Assembly (NCBI GenBank): GCA_934216615.1
Contig: CAKQCB010000001.1
Coordinates: 186,001 to 250,000 of the forward strand
Reading direction: 5' to 3'
From: an uncultured Anaerolineae bacterium
GTDB taxonomy: Bacteria > Chloroflexota > Anaerolineae > Aggregatilineales > Phototrophicaceae
DNA length: 64,000 bases
Shown here: one piece after another, positions 46,039 through 54,469 of the stretch
Numbering within the stretch: the stretch's first letter is position 1
Layout of the letters: every line of letters begins with the position of its first letter
Position numbers and translations under genes: made by a program
Notes under the pieces: model-generated
Databases searched by the model: none
What the model was told of the DNA's origin: nothing
What the model saw: only the letters and a program-made list of their open reading frames with translations

Positions 46039-47487
46039 ATGACGGATCAAATCGTACAGAGTGATAAGCAGTTGACCGATGCCGAGTCAGCGCTTAAGGA
46101 TGTTGGTAATTCGTACCGTGATAAGTATGGGTTTAGCGATCCTGAAAAATACGCATTCAAAAGCCAAAAAGGTTTAAACGCAGACATCGTACGTCAGATT
46201 AGCGCGATGAAGAATGAACCTGAATGGATGACCGAATTTCGCTTGAAGGCTTATGAAATCTTCTTGAGCAAGCCGATGCCCACTTGGGGCGCGGACCTCA
46301 GCGGAATCGATTTTGATGATATTTACTACTACGTGCGGGCAACAGACCGCCAAGGGAAAGATTGGGACGAAGTTCCAGAAGAAATCAAGAATACTTTTGA
46401 TCGTTTAGGTATTCCTGAAGCAGAGCAGAAATTCTTGCAAGGTGTGACCGCGCAGTATGAATCTGAAGTGGTGTATCACAGTATTGTGAAAGACCTCGAA
46501 GATAAAGGCGTGATCTTCACTGATATGGATTCGGCCCTGCGGGATTATCCTGATTTGGTCAAAGAATACTTTGGCACGCTCATCCCTTCTGCGGACAACA
46601 AATTTGCAGCGTTGAACAGCGCTGTTTGGTCAGGTGGCTCTTTCATCTATGTTCCCAAAGGGGTACATGTGGAAATGCCTCTCCAAGCCTATTTCCGCAT
46701 CAACACACAGAACATGGGGCAGTTTGAACGTACCCTCATCATCGTAGATGAAGGGGCTTATGTGCACTATGTTGAAGGTTGTACTGCGCCTATCTATAGC
46801 TCAGACAGCTTACACAGCGCTGTGGTGGAAATCATCGTTAAAGAAGGCGGCCGCTGCCGTTATACCACCATTCAAAACTGGTCGAATAACGTGTACAACC
46901 TCGTGACCAAACGCGCGATTGCCTACAAGAACGCCACGATGGAATGGGTGGATGGCAACCTCGGCAGTAAAGTCACGATGAAATACCCCGCCGTGATCTT
47001 GGCTGGCGAAGGCGCACACGGTGAAGTCCTCTCTATCGCCTTTGCGGGCAAGGGACAACACCAAGATGCAGGTGCGAAGATCACCCACTTAGCACCCAGA
47101 ACCACCAGCCAAATCATCAGCAAGTCGATTGGTAAAGATGGCGGACGGGGTAGCTATCGCGGTCTTCTCAAGATCGCCGAAGGTGCCGACGGCTCTAAGA
47201 GCAACGTCGTTTGTGACGCGCTCTTGTTAGATGCTGAAAGCCGTTCGGATACCTACCCAACGATTGAATGTGATGCCAAGCGCGTGACGATGGGGCATGA
47301 AGCCTCGGTCTCTCGCGTTGGCGAAGATCAATTATTCTATGCGATGTCGCGTGGGATGACGGAAGATGAAGCCAACGCTATGATCGTAAATGGTTTTATC
47401 GAACCCCTCGTCAAAGAATTACCGATGGAATATGCGTTGGAATTGAATCGCTTGATTCAAATTCAACTTGAAGGCTCAATCGGCTAA
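46039..47487 (+). CDS. sufB: Fe-S cluster scaffold protein SufB
   Basis: 482 residues. The right-handed beta-helix core and SufB-type motifs are visible: [51 protein letters not shown] and the C-terminal [23 protein letters not shown]. SufB accepts sulfur and holds nascent clusters with SufD and SufC. Ribosome site GGAAGGAC before ATG 46039. A hairpin (47494-47523) separates it from sufD. Confidence 0.97.
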   Translation: MTDQIVQSDKQLTDAESALKDVGNSYRDKYGFSDPEKYAFKSQKGLNADIVRQISAMKNEPEWMTEFRLKAYEIFLSKPMPTWGADLSGIDFDDIYYYVRATDRQGKDWDEVPEEIKNTFDRLGIPEAEQKFLQGVTAQYESEVVYHSIVKDLEDKGVIFTDMDSALRDYPDLVKEYFGTLIPSADNKFAALNSAVWSGGSFIYVPKGVHVEMPLQAYFRINTQNMGQFERTLIIVDEGAYVHYVEGCTAPIYSSDSLHSAVVEIIVKEGGRCRYTTIQNWSNNVYNLVTKRAIAYKNATMEWVDGNLGSKVTMKYPAVILAGEGAHGEVLSIAFAGKGQHQDAGAKITHLAPRTTSQIISKSIGKDGGRGSYRGLLKIAEGADGSKSNVVCDALLLDAESRSDTYPTIECDAKRVTMGHEASVSRVGEDQLFYAMSRGMTEDEANAMIVNGFIEPLVKELPMEYALELNRLIQIQLEGSIG

Positions 47488-47493
47488 AAACCT

Positions 47494-47523
47494 ATGTTCG
47501 CTGGAAACCTTTCTGGCGAACAT
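47494..47523 (+). other. hairpin in the sufB-sufD gap
   Basis: ATGTTCGC (47494-47501) pairs perfectly with GCGAACAT (47516-47523) around a 14-base loop, followed by CCTCTTTCTT. It may give partial termination or protect the upstream sufCB message. Confidence 0.55.
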
Positions 47524-47560
47524 CCTCTTTCTTATGAACCTTGTCACAGGAGAAGAAACT

Positions 47561-48913
47561 GTGGTTGTAGCGAGACAACGCCGTTCTTCCGCACCAGAAA
47601 CCCCATTGTATACTCGTGCGGATGTGGAAGCGTTAAGCCAAGCGAACGATGAACCTACATGGCTACGTGAAAGCCGTCTAGTCGCTTGGGAACTTTATGA
47701 AAAAATGGCGATGCCCGACCGTAATGATGAAGCGTGGCGTCGTACCGATTATCGTGGCATTCAATGGGATGAAGCGGGCAAATGGATTGGCGCAGATCAT
47801 GCGAAAATCGACAATGTGCCTGCACAAATCTTAGAACCGCTCATTGGCGACGAACAAGCGGGCATGATCGTGTTTGTCGATGGTAAGTTGGTGCGCAGTG
47901 AAGTGTTAGATTCGGTGACCGCACAAGGCGTGATTTTTGCCGATCTTCTCACCGCATGTAAAGACCATGCTACCCTCGTCCGCGAACGTTTGATGACCAA
48001 AGCAGTGCTTCCAAGCGAAGGTAAATTTGCCGCGCTTCACGCCGCTTTGTGGACACACGGGGTATTTTTGTATGTCCCTGAAAATGTCGTCGTCGAACTG
48101 CCGTTCCATGTCGTGATGTACAACACCACAAGTGGCGCGACGATGGGGCATTCATTGGTTGATATTGCCGAAAATGCGCAAGCGACTATTTTGGTAGACT
48201 ATCAATCACCCACCTTAGAAACACAATCAGCTTTTGTTGGCGCCACTGAACTGTTAGTCGGTGATTCTGCCAATTTGCGTTATGTTGGTTTGCAAGACTG
48301 GAACCGTCAAACCTATGAGTTCAGCTATCAACGTGCGCGTGTTGGACGAGATGCCAATTTAGATTGGATTTTGGGCAACATGGGCGGGCAGTTCGTGAAG
48401 CAATTTATCGAAGTTGAGCTGGATGGACAGGGCGCAGTAGGCCGTGTTTCTGGTATGTTCTTCGCTGACGAAGATCAAATGTATGATCAAGACACTCAGC
48501 AAGTGCATAACGCACCGCTCACCACCAGCGACTTGCTCTTTAAAGGCGCAGGGAAAGATCATGCGCATACCGTTTGGCAAGGGATGATTAAATCACTGCC
48601 GAACATGCAAAAGATCGACGGCTTCCAAGCCTGCCGTAACTTGCTCTTGAGCGACGATGCACGTATGGATGCCATCCCCGGCTTAGAGATCGAAGCGGAC
48701 GATGTTCGCTGCACACATGCGGCGACATTTGGTACACTAGAAGAAGAACCTGTCTTCTACTTGATGAGTCGTGGCGTTCCCCGCGCTGACGCTGAACTGG
48801 CTGTTTCCGAAGGTTTCTTTGAGGAACTGCTAGATCGGATTCCGTTCGAGCGCGTGCAAGACCGATTACGTACTTCGCTAGAAGCCAAAATCGTCGGCGC
48901 ACAGCGAAACTAA
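47561..48913 (+). CDS. sufD: Fe-S cluster assembly protein SufD
   Basis: 450 residues from GTG 47561, which has GGAG eight bases before it. The frame extends upstream through other starts (ATG 47534), but those run into the intergenic hairpin. The SufD beta-helix is seen with ALWTHGVFLYVPENVVVELPFHV and YLMSRGVPRADAELAVSEGFFEELL. It partners SufB in the scaffold complex. A terminator follows before sufS. Confidence 0.95.
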   Translation: MVVARQRRSSAPETPLYTRADVEALSQANDEPTWLRESRLVAWELYEKMAMPDRNDEAWRRTDYRGIQWDEAGKWIGADHAKIDNVPAQILEPLIGDEQAGMIVFVDGKLVRSEVLDSVTAQGVIFADLLTACKDHATLVRERLMTKAVLPSEGKFAALHAALWTHGVFLYVPENVVVELPFHVVMYNTTSGATMGHSLVDIAENAQATILVDYQSPTLETQSAFVGATELLVGDSANLRYVGLQDWNRQTYEFSYQRARVGRDANLDWILGNMGGQFVKQFIEVELDGQGAVGRVSGMFFADEDQMYDQDTQQVHNAPLTTSDLLFKGAGKDHAHTVWQGMIKSLPNMQKIDGFQACRNLLLSDDARMDAIPGLEIEADDVRCTHAATFGTLEEEPVFYLMSRGVPRADAELAVSEGFFEELLDRIPFERVQDRLRTSLEAKIVGAQRN

Positions 48914-48926
48914 TTCACTTTTCTAA

Positions 48927-48958
48927 GAAAGCGCGTCCGACATGGCGCGCTTTTTTTA
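48927..48958 (+). terminator. terminator between sufD and sufS
   Basis: AAAGCGCG pairs with CGCGCTTT around a 10-base loop and is followed by seven T. It should end most sufCBD transcripts, so sufS needs read-through or its own promoter. Confidence 0.85.
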
Positions 48959-48982
48959 TACCTATTCAGTAAAAGGTTTTTT

Positions 48983-50239
48983 ATGAATCAAACTCAACAT
49001 CCCACCGCACCTTATGATGTTGCAGAAATTCGCCGTGATTTCCCTATCCTCCAACAGCTTCATCATGATGATATTCCGCTCATTTATTTAGATAACGCCG
49101 CGACCAGTCAAAAACCTGCATCGGTAATTGACGCGATGAATCATTACTATCGTGCCTATAACGCCAACGTGCATCGTGGTATTCACAAATTGAGTGAAGA
49201 AGCCACCAGCGCTTATGAAGAAGCCCGCGTGAAAGTCAAGCGGTTTATCAATGCTTCCAGCAAACGCGAAGTGATTTTTGTGCGTGGCACGACCGAAGGT
49301 ATCAACCTCGTGGCGCAAACGTGGGGACGTGCCAATATCCGCACAGGCGACGTGATTTTATCCACCCAAATGGAACATCACTCGAATATCGTCCCGTGGC
49401 AAATGCTGGCGACACAAACCGGCGCACAGGTGATGTATATCCCCGTTTTACCAGACGGCACGCTGGATTTAGAAGCTTACGCCATGCTTTTAAAGACACA
49501 ACCCATAAAACTAGTCGCGGTGACCTATGTTTCGAATGTGCTTGGCACCATAAACCCGATTGCACAAATGGCGAAACTCGCCCATGAGAATGGTGCTATC
49601 ATTTTGGTAGATGCCGCGCAGGCCGCACCTCATACCCCCGTCGATGTACAGGCGTTAGATATCGACTTTTTGACGTTTAGCGGACACAAAATGTGTGCGC
49701 CTACGGGAAGCGGTGCGCTCTATGGCAAGCGTGCACTGCTTGAAGCCATGCCCCCTTGGATGGGCGGTGGGGATATGATTTCACGCGTGACTTTAGAAGG
49801 TAGTACATGGAACGAACTTCCGTATAAATTTGAAGCAGGCTCGCCTTCTATTGCCGAGATGATCGGCTTGGGTGTGGCGGTTGATTATCTGTCTGCATTG
49901 GGCATGGAAAATATCCACACGCACGAAATGGCATTGACCGAATATGCGTTGGATCGTTTGCCTGAAGTCACGGGCTTGACGGTGTACGGCCCAAGCCCTG
50001 AACAAAAAGGGGCCGTGGCAGCATTCACGTTGGACGGAATCCATGCGCACGACATCGCCGCGTTGTTGGACACACAAGGCATTGCTGTGCGTGCGGGGCA
50101 TCACTGTGCGATGCCGTTACACGATGTGTTGCATCTCAAAGCAACGGCGCGCGCAAGTTTTTATTTGTACAACACTTTCAGTGAGGTTGATGCGCTCATT
50201 GAAGGGCTGAACGAAGCGAAAAAGACCTTTCAAATATAA
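48983..50239 (+). CDS. sufS: cysteine desulfurase SufS
   Basis: 418 residues, class V aminotransferase fold. It takes sulfur from cysteine with PLP on K236 (FSGHKMCAP) and forms a persulfide on C375 (RAGHHCAMP), the SufS class II position. YLDNAATSQKP at 35-45 and RGTTEGINLVA are typical. Followed 34 bases later by sufU, its sulfur acceptor partner. Confidence 0.97.
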   Translation: MNQTQHPTAPYDVAEIRRDFPILQQLHHDDIPLIYLDNAATSQKPASVIDAMNHYYRAYNANVHRGIHKLSEEATSAYEEARVKVKRFINASSKREVIFVRGTTEGINLVAQTWGRANIRTGDVILSTQMEHHSNIVPWQMLATQTGAQVMYIPVLPDGTLDLEAYAMLLKTQPIKLVAVTYVSNVLGTINPIAQMAKLAHENGAIILVDAAQAAPHTPVDVQALDIDFLTFSGHKMCAPTGSGALYGKRALLEAMPPWMGGGDMISRVTLEGSTWNELPYKFEAGSPSIAEMIGLGVAVDYLSALGMENIHTHEMALTEYALDRLPEVTGLTVYGPSPEQKGAVAAFTLDGIHAHDIAALLDTQGIAVRAGHHCAMPLHDVLHLKATARASFYLYNTFSEVDALIEGLNEAKKTFQI

Positions 50240-50279
50240 ATTCCGCTCTCAAAAATATGAGCGTAGCTAAGGCATGATG

Positions 50280-50684
50280 ATGCAAGATATGTATCGTGAA
50301 AATATCCTCGATCATGGCAAAAACCCGCGCAATCGCGGGGTTTTGGAACCGTCTGATATTGATGTCGAAATGACCAACCCCTTATGTGGGGATCGTCTGC
50401 GACTCACGTTGAAGCTGGACGCTGACCGCCGTATCAAACAGATCGGCTGGGATGGCGAAGGCTGTGCGATCAGCCAAGCGGCGGCCTCCATGCTGGGTGA
50501 AGAAATGCTCGGCAAGACGATTGATGAAGTGGCACAATTTGAAAAGCAGATGGTTTTTGACATGATAGGCATCCCTTTAGGGATTAACCGTGTGAAGTGT
50601 GCGTTATTATCACTCAAAGTTTTAAAAGTGGGCTTGTTTAAACTCGACGGGCATACATACTTTGATGAAGATGAGGATGACTAA
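50280..50684 (+). CDS. sufU: SufU-type sulfur transfer protein
   Basis: About 134 residues; three ATG codons lie in tandem (50274, 50277, 50280), with AAGG upstream fitting the third best. In the longest numbering, C38 with D40 (NPLCGD), C64 (GCAISQA) and C109 (RVKCALL) are the conserved zinc/sulfur ligands of SufU, which receives sulfur from SufS. The stop overlaps the next start by one base (TAATG). Confidence 0.95.
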   Translation: MQDMYRENILDHGKNPRNRGVLEPSDIDVEMTNPLCGDRLRLTLKLDADRRIKQIGWDGEGCAISQAAASMLGEEMLGKTIDEVAQFEKQMVFDMIGIPLGINRVKCALLSLKVLKVGLFKLDGHTYFDEDEDD

Positions 50685-50992
50685 TGGCTGAATTTGTTAC
50701 AGTTGCAAAAACCAGCGATTTTGCCGACGGGGATCGTATTGTCATTCAGGTCAAACGCGACTGGATCGTTATTTTTAAGGTGAGCGGGCGCTTTTACGCG
50801 GTTGAAGATATGTGCACGCATGAAGATGAGCCACTTTCCGACGGCTATCTTGATGGCATGGAAATCGAATGTGCGAAACATGGCGCTCGTTTTGATATCG
50901 AAACGGGCAAAGTGTTAGCCCCGCCTGCTTATTCGAACGTCAAAATTTATCCTACCCGAATCGTTGGCGATGATTTACAGGTGGAACTGTGA
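50684..50992 (+). CDS. Rieske-type [2Fe-2S] ferredoxin
   Basis: 102 residues, a soluble Rieske domain. The cluster ligands C44-x-H46 (CTHEDEPLSDG) and C63-x2-H66 (CAKHGARFD) are intact. It resembles the ferredoxin subunits of ring-hydroxylating oxygenases and the small Rieske proteins found in suf operons. It may be an electron donor or sensor for cluster assembly. It overlaps sufU by one base and the GDPD gene by four (GTGA), so it is tightly coupled. Confidence 0.93.
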   Translation: MAEFVTVAKTSDFADGDRIVIQVKRDWIVIFKVSGRFYAVEDMCTHEDEPLSDGYLDGMEIECAKHGARFDIETGKVLAPPAYSNVKIYPTRIVGDDLQVEL

Positions 50993-51753
50993 GTTTTTTA
51001 AACGTTAAAGATGCCGTCGCGAGCGGTGAAACACTCGTTTTTGGGCATCGTGGGGCGAGCTTTTATGCGCCGATGAATACCTTGCCTGCGTTTGAGCTGG
51101 CTCTACAACAAGGCGCGGCGGGTATCGAACTGGATGTGCGCCTGACCCAAGACAAGCAGATGGTCATCATTCACGATGCCGATGTGAACCATACCACCAA
51201 CGGGGAAGGGCAGGTGAGCCAGCTCACCTTTGACCAAATTCGCGCGTTGGATGCGGGCGCGTGGAAAGATGAAAAATTTCGCGGGGTGCAAATTCCGACA
51301 CTGGACGAAGTTTTTGACCTTGTGGGCGGTAAATTTTTGATCAATGTCGAAATCAAAGCCGAAGAGGTGCGTTCGGATGGGGTAGAGGCGCTGGTTGCCG
51401 ACTCGATCCGCCGACATGGTTTGGCGGACAGTGTGTTTGTATCGTCATTTAACCCGTTGACGCTAAGGCGCTTTCGTCCGCTTTTTCCCGAAGTCGCGTT
51501 AGGATTTTTGCACGCGGAAGACACACCTTTCTTTTTGCCCCCGCTCTTGACGGGTTTTCAGCATGAAGCACGGCATCCACACCACGAACAAATTGATGCA
51601 CGTTATATGAAGTGGGCAAAAGCGCATGGATACGCTGTGAATACGTGGACAGTCAACGATCCCGAACGGGCAATCACGTTAAAGAATTGGGGCGTGAACG
51701 CGATCATCACCGACAAGCCGGACGTGATTCTTAACGCCTTGCAAGGTCGTTAG
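50989..51753 (+). CDS. glycerophosphodiester phosphodiesterase
   Basis: 254 residues of the GDPD TIM-barrel family. The block GHRGASFYAPMNTLPAF, IELDVRLTQD and VIIHDADVNHTT supply the catalytic His and metal ligands. It splits glycerophosphodiesters to an alcohol and glycerol-3-phosphate. It starts with GTG inside the previous stop. There is no signal peptide, so the enzyme is cytoplasmic. A direct link to Fe-S assembly is not evident, and the operon may be opportunistic. Confidence 0.94.
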   Translation: MSFLNVKDAVASGETLVFGHRGASFYAPMNTLPAFELALQQGAAGIELDVRLTQDKQMVIIHDADVNHTTNGEGQVSQLTFDQIRALDAGAWKDEKFRGVQIPTLDEVFDLVGGKFLINVEIKAEEVRSDGVEALVADSIRRHGLADSVFVSSFNPLTLRRFRPLFPEVALGFLHAEDTPFFLPPLLTGFQHEARHPHHEQIDARYMKWAKAHGYAVNTWTVNDPERAITLKNWGVNAIITDKPDVILNALQGR

Positions 51754-51756
51754 CGC

Positions 51757-52431
51757 GTGCAATCGTTATGGTGGCGTGTCATTCGCTACGGGTTTTATCT
51801 GTTGTATCACCCGTTGGCGTGGACGTATGATCTAGTCAGTGGCGTGGTTTCGCTAGGCGTGTGGCGTGAATGGCAACGGGCAGGGTTACGATTCATCGAC
51901 CCTAAAGGCCTGACGTTGGATTTAGCGCATGGAACTGGCAACCTCCAGCTTGACCTTCATGCACAATCTACGCCTACCGTTGGTTTGGATTATTCCCCGC
52001 AAATGGGGCGAATTGCTCAGCGTAAATTACATGACCTATTGAGTGTGGCTCAATTGGTCAGGGGTGAGGGGGAAAATCTGCCGTTTGCGGACGCCACCTT
52101 TCAAAATGTGATCAGCACATTCCCCACGAACTTTATCTTCCTGCCTGAAACCCTGCGCGGGATACATCGCGTTTTGAAACCGGATGGTGTGTTGGTGATC
52201 GTCCCGTCATCGGCTTTTACCAGCGGTGGGTTGTTACGCCGTATCCTCGAATTTGCCTACCGTGTGACGGGACAAAAATCGGGCGAAAGTGAGAGCGCAG
52301 AAACAATATTAGAAGGCGAAATGAGCCACTATATTCGTAAGTATGGGTTCACTGTACGAGTGGAGCAAGTCGTTTGTCCACATAGTGTGGCTTTTGTCGT
52401 TATTGCGCGAAAACAGGGGATAGCATCATAA
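51757..52431 (+). CDS. class I SAM-dependent methyltransferase
   Basis: 224 residues, starting with GTG three bases after the GDPD stop. SAM motif I LDLAHGTGNLQLDL, then GLDYSPQMGRIAQRK and the late HRVLKPDGVLVIVPSS, are typical of UbiE/COQ5-like enzymes. The N-terminal about 40 residues are aromatic and hydrophobic (YGFYLLYHPLAWTYDL) and may touch the membrane, hinting at a lipid or quinone substrate (inference). It ends the suf-linked operon just before tRNA-His. Confidence 0.88.
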   Translation: MQSLWWRVIRYGFYLLYHPLAWTYDLVSGVVSLGVWREWQRAGLRFIDPKGLTLDLAHGTGNLQLDLHAQSTPTVGLDYSPQMGRIAQRKLHDLLSVAQLVRGEGENLPFADATFQNVISTFPTNFIFLPETLRGIHRVLKPDGVLVIVPSSAFTSGGLLRRILEFAYRVTGQKSGESESAETILEGEMSHYIRKYGFTVRVEQVVCPHSVAFVVIARKQGIAS

Positions 52432-52440
52432 AATTTTTAT

Positions 52441-52448
52441 GCTATACT
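52441..52448 (+). promoter_or_regulatory. extended -10 promoter element before tRNA-His
   Basis: GCTATACT, with TG one base before the -10 box (TGCTATACT), gives an extended -10 element 12 bases upstream of the tRNA. The -35 region is weak. Confidence 0.6.
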
Positions 52449-52460
52449 GTCCCTTACATG

Positions 52461-52534
52461 GTGGCTATAGCTCAGTTGGTTAGAGCGATTGATTGTGGAT
52501 CAATAGGTCGAGGGTTCAAGTCCGTCTAGCCACC
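52461..52534 (+). tRNA. tRNA-His (GTG)
   Basis: Cloverleaf with acceptor GTGGCTA/TAGCCAC. G at 52460 can act as the encoded G-1 that pairs with C73, as required for HisRS. The anticodon loop TTGTGGA gives GTG. Oddity: the T stem is GAGGG against CCGTC, so position 51-63 is G opposite G, a mismatch. The 3' CCA is not encoded. Confidence 0.94.
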
Positions 52535-52541
52535 CAAAGAG

Positions 52542-52575
52542 AACGACAGGTCAATTGATCTGTCGTTTTTGTTTT
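52542..52575 (+). terminator. terminator after tRNA-His
   Basis: AACGACAG pairs with CTGTCGTT, with a self-complementary TCAATTGA inside, then TTTGTTTT. Confidence 0.87.
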
Positions 52576-52732
52576 ATCCCCGTTTTTCTTAAGTCAAAAT
52601 CCAACAAGTATATGATAAATTATGAGTTGGGGAATTCATCATTCTTGCCTGAGCGCTTGAGCGTCTTTACACTATTACCCATTCCTGCTTTCAATCCGAA
52701 TACGTTTTTATAACTCATTGAGACGTTATCTT

Positions 52733-53314
52733 ATGGAAAAACGCAAATTAAACCGTTGGTTGTATGCACCCCCTGCATCTTTACGCATTATTGCCGTCAA
52801 TCTTGTGTTATGGATTGTTCTCATCCCGTTGGTGATGCTCCTTCGAGAAGGAGATCAAAGCTGGTTCTTATTCGCCATATGTGGCGTGGCGTTCATCCCG
52901 ATTGTGCTGATTTTGCATTTCTTGCAACGCGCGCTATGGTGGATATTCGTGCGTTTTTACTGGTACTGGGTAGGGGCACTCGCGTCGTTTGGCATCATTT
53001 TGGGGATCGTCACGCTATTTATGCTCATCGTCGCGCCGGATCGTCTGCCTGTGACGGTGAACACGGTTGCAATCCCCGGTATGTTTAACGCGTTACTGCC
53101 GTTTATTATTGTGGGAAGCCTGGTAGCGTTGATCTTATTCAAGCTCTTATTCCGTAGCGATCAAAAACCCGATGAGTGGCATGTTGGCTTTGATCAACCC
53201 ACATTTGACGAACCGATTCCGCTTGTCCCACCACGCGGAAGTATTAAATCTCCTACAGTTGAAGATCAGGTTGCGCTACGTAAACAAGAGATTTTGAAGA
53301 AAGCAGGGGAGTAG
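52733..53314 (+). CDS. four-helix membrane protein of unknown function
   Basis: 193 residues from ATG 52733. Four hydrophobic segments are seen: LRIIAVNLVLWIVLIPLVML, WFLFAICGVAFIPIVLILHF, YWVGALASFGIILGIVTLFMLIVA and LLPFIIVGSLVALILFKLLF. The C-terminal about 50 residues are cytoplasmic-looking, Pro-rich then charged. No family was recognised. It is flanked by terminators on both sides. Confidence 0.7.
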   Translation: MEKRKLNRWLYAPPASLRIIAVNLVLWIVLIPLVMLLREGDQSWFLFAICGVAFIPIVLILHFLQRALWWIFVRFYWYWVGALASFGIILGIVTLFMLIVAPDRLPVTVNTVAIPGMFNALLPFIIVGSLVALILFKLLFRSDQKPDEWHVGFDQPTFDEPIPLVPPRGSIKSPTVEDQVALRKQEILKKAGE

Positions 53315-53350
53315 AATATCGTCGTACTGCCAAGATATAAAAGCTAAAAA

Positions 53351-53387
53351 CAAGCGAATACCTCTTTTAGAGAAGTGTATCCGCTTT
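53351..53387 (+). terminator. terminator after the four-helix membrane gene
   Basis: GCGAATAC pairs with GTATCCGC with one mismatch; the stem is followed by TTTTTA. The 53315-53656 gap holds this hairpin, a second one, and the promoter/operator described below. No gene was seen. Confidence 0.65.
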
Positions 53388-53506
53388 TTACTTTCTAATC
53401 GGCAAAGCGCCGAACCTTTTTAACTCATATTGAGATGGACTAAATTAAGTATCTCAGATTCTATGAGGCACAATCCTTTAGATAATGAATAACCAGTTTA
53501 CCTACT

Positions 53507-53540
53507 ACACCTCATCCTCAAGATGGGGTGTTTTTATTTG
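53507..53540 (+). terminator. second terminator-like hairpin
   Basis: ACACCTCAT pairs with ATGGGGTGT (one G-T pair), followed by TTTTTATTT. It insulates the promoter of the next operon from read-through. Confidence 0.72.
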
Positions 53541-53568
53541 TACCTAAACCCAGAAATACTCGACAGTC

Positions 53569-53617
53569 ACTTTACTTTTTGTGAATACTACTTGACAAAA
53601 AGTAAAGTTTGCTTTAC
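53569..53617. promoter_or_regulatory. palindromic operator candidate over the XRE-operon promoter
   Basis: ACTTTACTTTTTG (53569-53581) and CAAAAAGTAAAGT (53596-53608) form a perfect 13-bp inverted repeat. Inside the right half a second palindrome, GTAAAG-TTTG-CTTTAC (53602-53617), reuses the same hexamer. The repeats overlap the -35 box. The XRE protein encoded three genes on is the natural candidate binder, as autoregulation is usual for such short regulators. Confidence 0.75.
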
Positions 53618-53620
53618 ATT
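53592..53620 (+). promoter_or_regulatory. promoter of the small membrane protein / XRE operon
   Basis: TTGACA (53592-53597), 17 bases, then TACATT (53615-53620). Transcription would start near 53627, 30 bases before the first gene. The palindromes at 53569-53617 cover its -35 box and spacer. Confidence 0.7.
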
Positions 53621-53656
53621 CATGCTATGTGTTTGAGATAACGAAAAAGAGTGAAG

Positions 53657-53815
53657 ATGAATAATTCAAAAGCCAACATGAGTTTCTTGCCCATCGGCAT
53701 TGCGATTGGTGTGGCGCTTGGGGTTGCGTTTGATAACCTTGCTATAGGGATCGCTTTAGGGGTTGCCGTCGGCGGTGCACTCACCGCGTTGAGCGCCCGC
53801 AACAAAGCGGAGTAA
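53657..53815 (+). CDS. 52-residue glycine-rich small membrane protein
   Basis: A short open frame from ATG 53657 to TAA 53815. The body is hydrophobic with spaced glycines (IGIAIGVALGVAF, IGIALGVAVGGAL), like a glycine-zipper hairpin in the membrane, ending in basic ARNKAE. It is the first gene of the operon: eight bases before the 132-residue membrane protein and immediately after the promoter, which supports its being real. Function unknown. Confidence 0.75.
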   Translation: MNNSKANMSFLPIGIAIGVALGVAFDNLAIGIALGVAVGGALTALSARNKAE

Positions 53816-53823
53816 AGAACGAG

Positions 53824-54222
53824 ATGTCGCAAAATCCAGTTCAAAAAGCGATGCGTCGCTACGTGCGCGACTTGTTTATTTGCATGGGGCTGTATGTCAT
53901 CCTCTTGTTGATCAGCTCGTTTCTTTTACGGGAGGATGTCACTGATTCCGCGTTACGCTACGTGCTGGCATTCATCCCCGTGTTGCCTTTGTTAGCGGCA
54001 CTTTGGGTCTTCATCCGCATGATTCGCGAAGTTGATGAGTTTCAGCGCAAAATTCAATTTGAAGCGATCAGTTTCAGCGTCGGCGCAACCATGATTATGA
54101 CGCTCACCTTGGGCTTTATCGAACGCGCTGGTTTCCCTCAAATAAGTATGATTTGGGTTGCGCCGATGATGGTTGCATTTTGGGGAATTGGCTTAGCAAT
54201 TGCAAACCGGAAGTACCGATGA
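53824..54222 (+). CDS. four-helix membrane protein, partner of an XRE regulator
   Basis: 132 residues with four hydrophobic segments (LFICMGLYVILLLISSFL, YVLAFIPVLPLLAALWVFI, FSVGATMIMTLTLGF, WVAPMMVAFWGIGLAIA). A charged motif REVDEFQRKIQFEA lies between segments two and three. Small membrane proteins of this kind often sit beside short XRE regulators. Its stop overlaps the XRE start by four bases (ATGA). GGAG lies 11 bases before ATG 53824, within the previous gene's end. Confidence 0.8.
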   Translation: MSQNPVQKAMRRYVRDLFICMGLYVILLLISSFLLREDVTDSALRYVLAFIPVLPLLAALWVFIRMIREVDEFQRKIQFEAISFSVGATMIMTLTLGFIERAGFPQISMIWVAPMMVAFWGIGLAIANRKYR

Positions 54223-54434
54223 ACAACCGCCTCAAAGTATTACGTGCCGAAAATGATTGGTCTCAAGCAGATTTAGCCGACCAACTTGGGGTGTCCCGCC
54301 AGACGATCATCGCCTTAGAGAAAGGGAAGTATGATCCCAGCCTGTTACTCGCATTCAAAATTGCGAAAGTTTTTGCCCTGTCGATTGAGGATGTTTTTAA
54401 ACCGACGGACGCAGAATTAAACCAGACAATTTAG
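54219..54434 (+). CDS. short XRE-family helix-turn-helix regulator
   Basis: 71 residues from ATG 54219. The helix-turn-helix (KVLRAENDWSQADLADQLGVSRQTIIALEKGKYDPSLLLAFKIAKVFALSIEDVF) is complete, and nothing else is attached. The upstream frame to 54153 lies within the previous gene, so the overlapping ATG is chosen. It probably binds the palindromes upstream of the operon (53569-53617) and so controls itself and its two membrane partners. Confidence 0.92.
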   Translation: MNNRLKVLRAENDWSQADLADQLGVSRQTIIALEKGKYDPSLLLAFKIAKVFALSIEDVFKPTDAELNQTI

Positions 54435-54469
54435 CTTTTTCTCTCTAAAAACTTAAAAGGATAACCCTC

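Noticed and set aside
44735..52431. Suf cluster as a horizontally acquired island
   Set aside because: Base composition and codon style match the neighbours; no integrase, tRNA junction or flanking repeat was seen.
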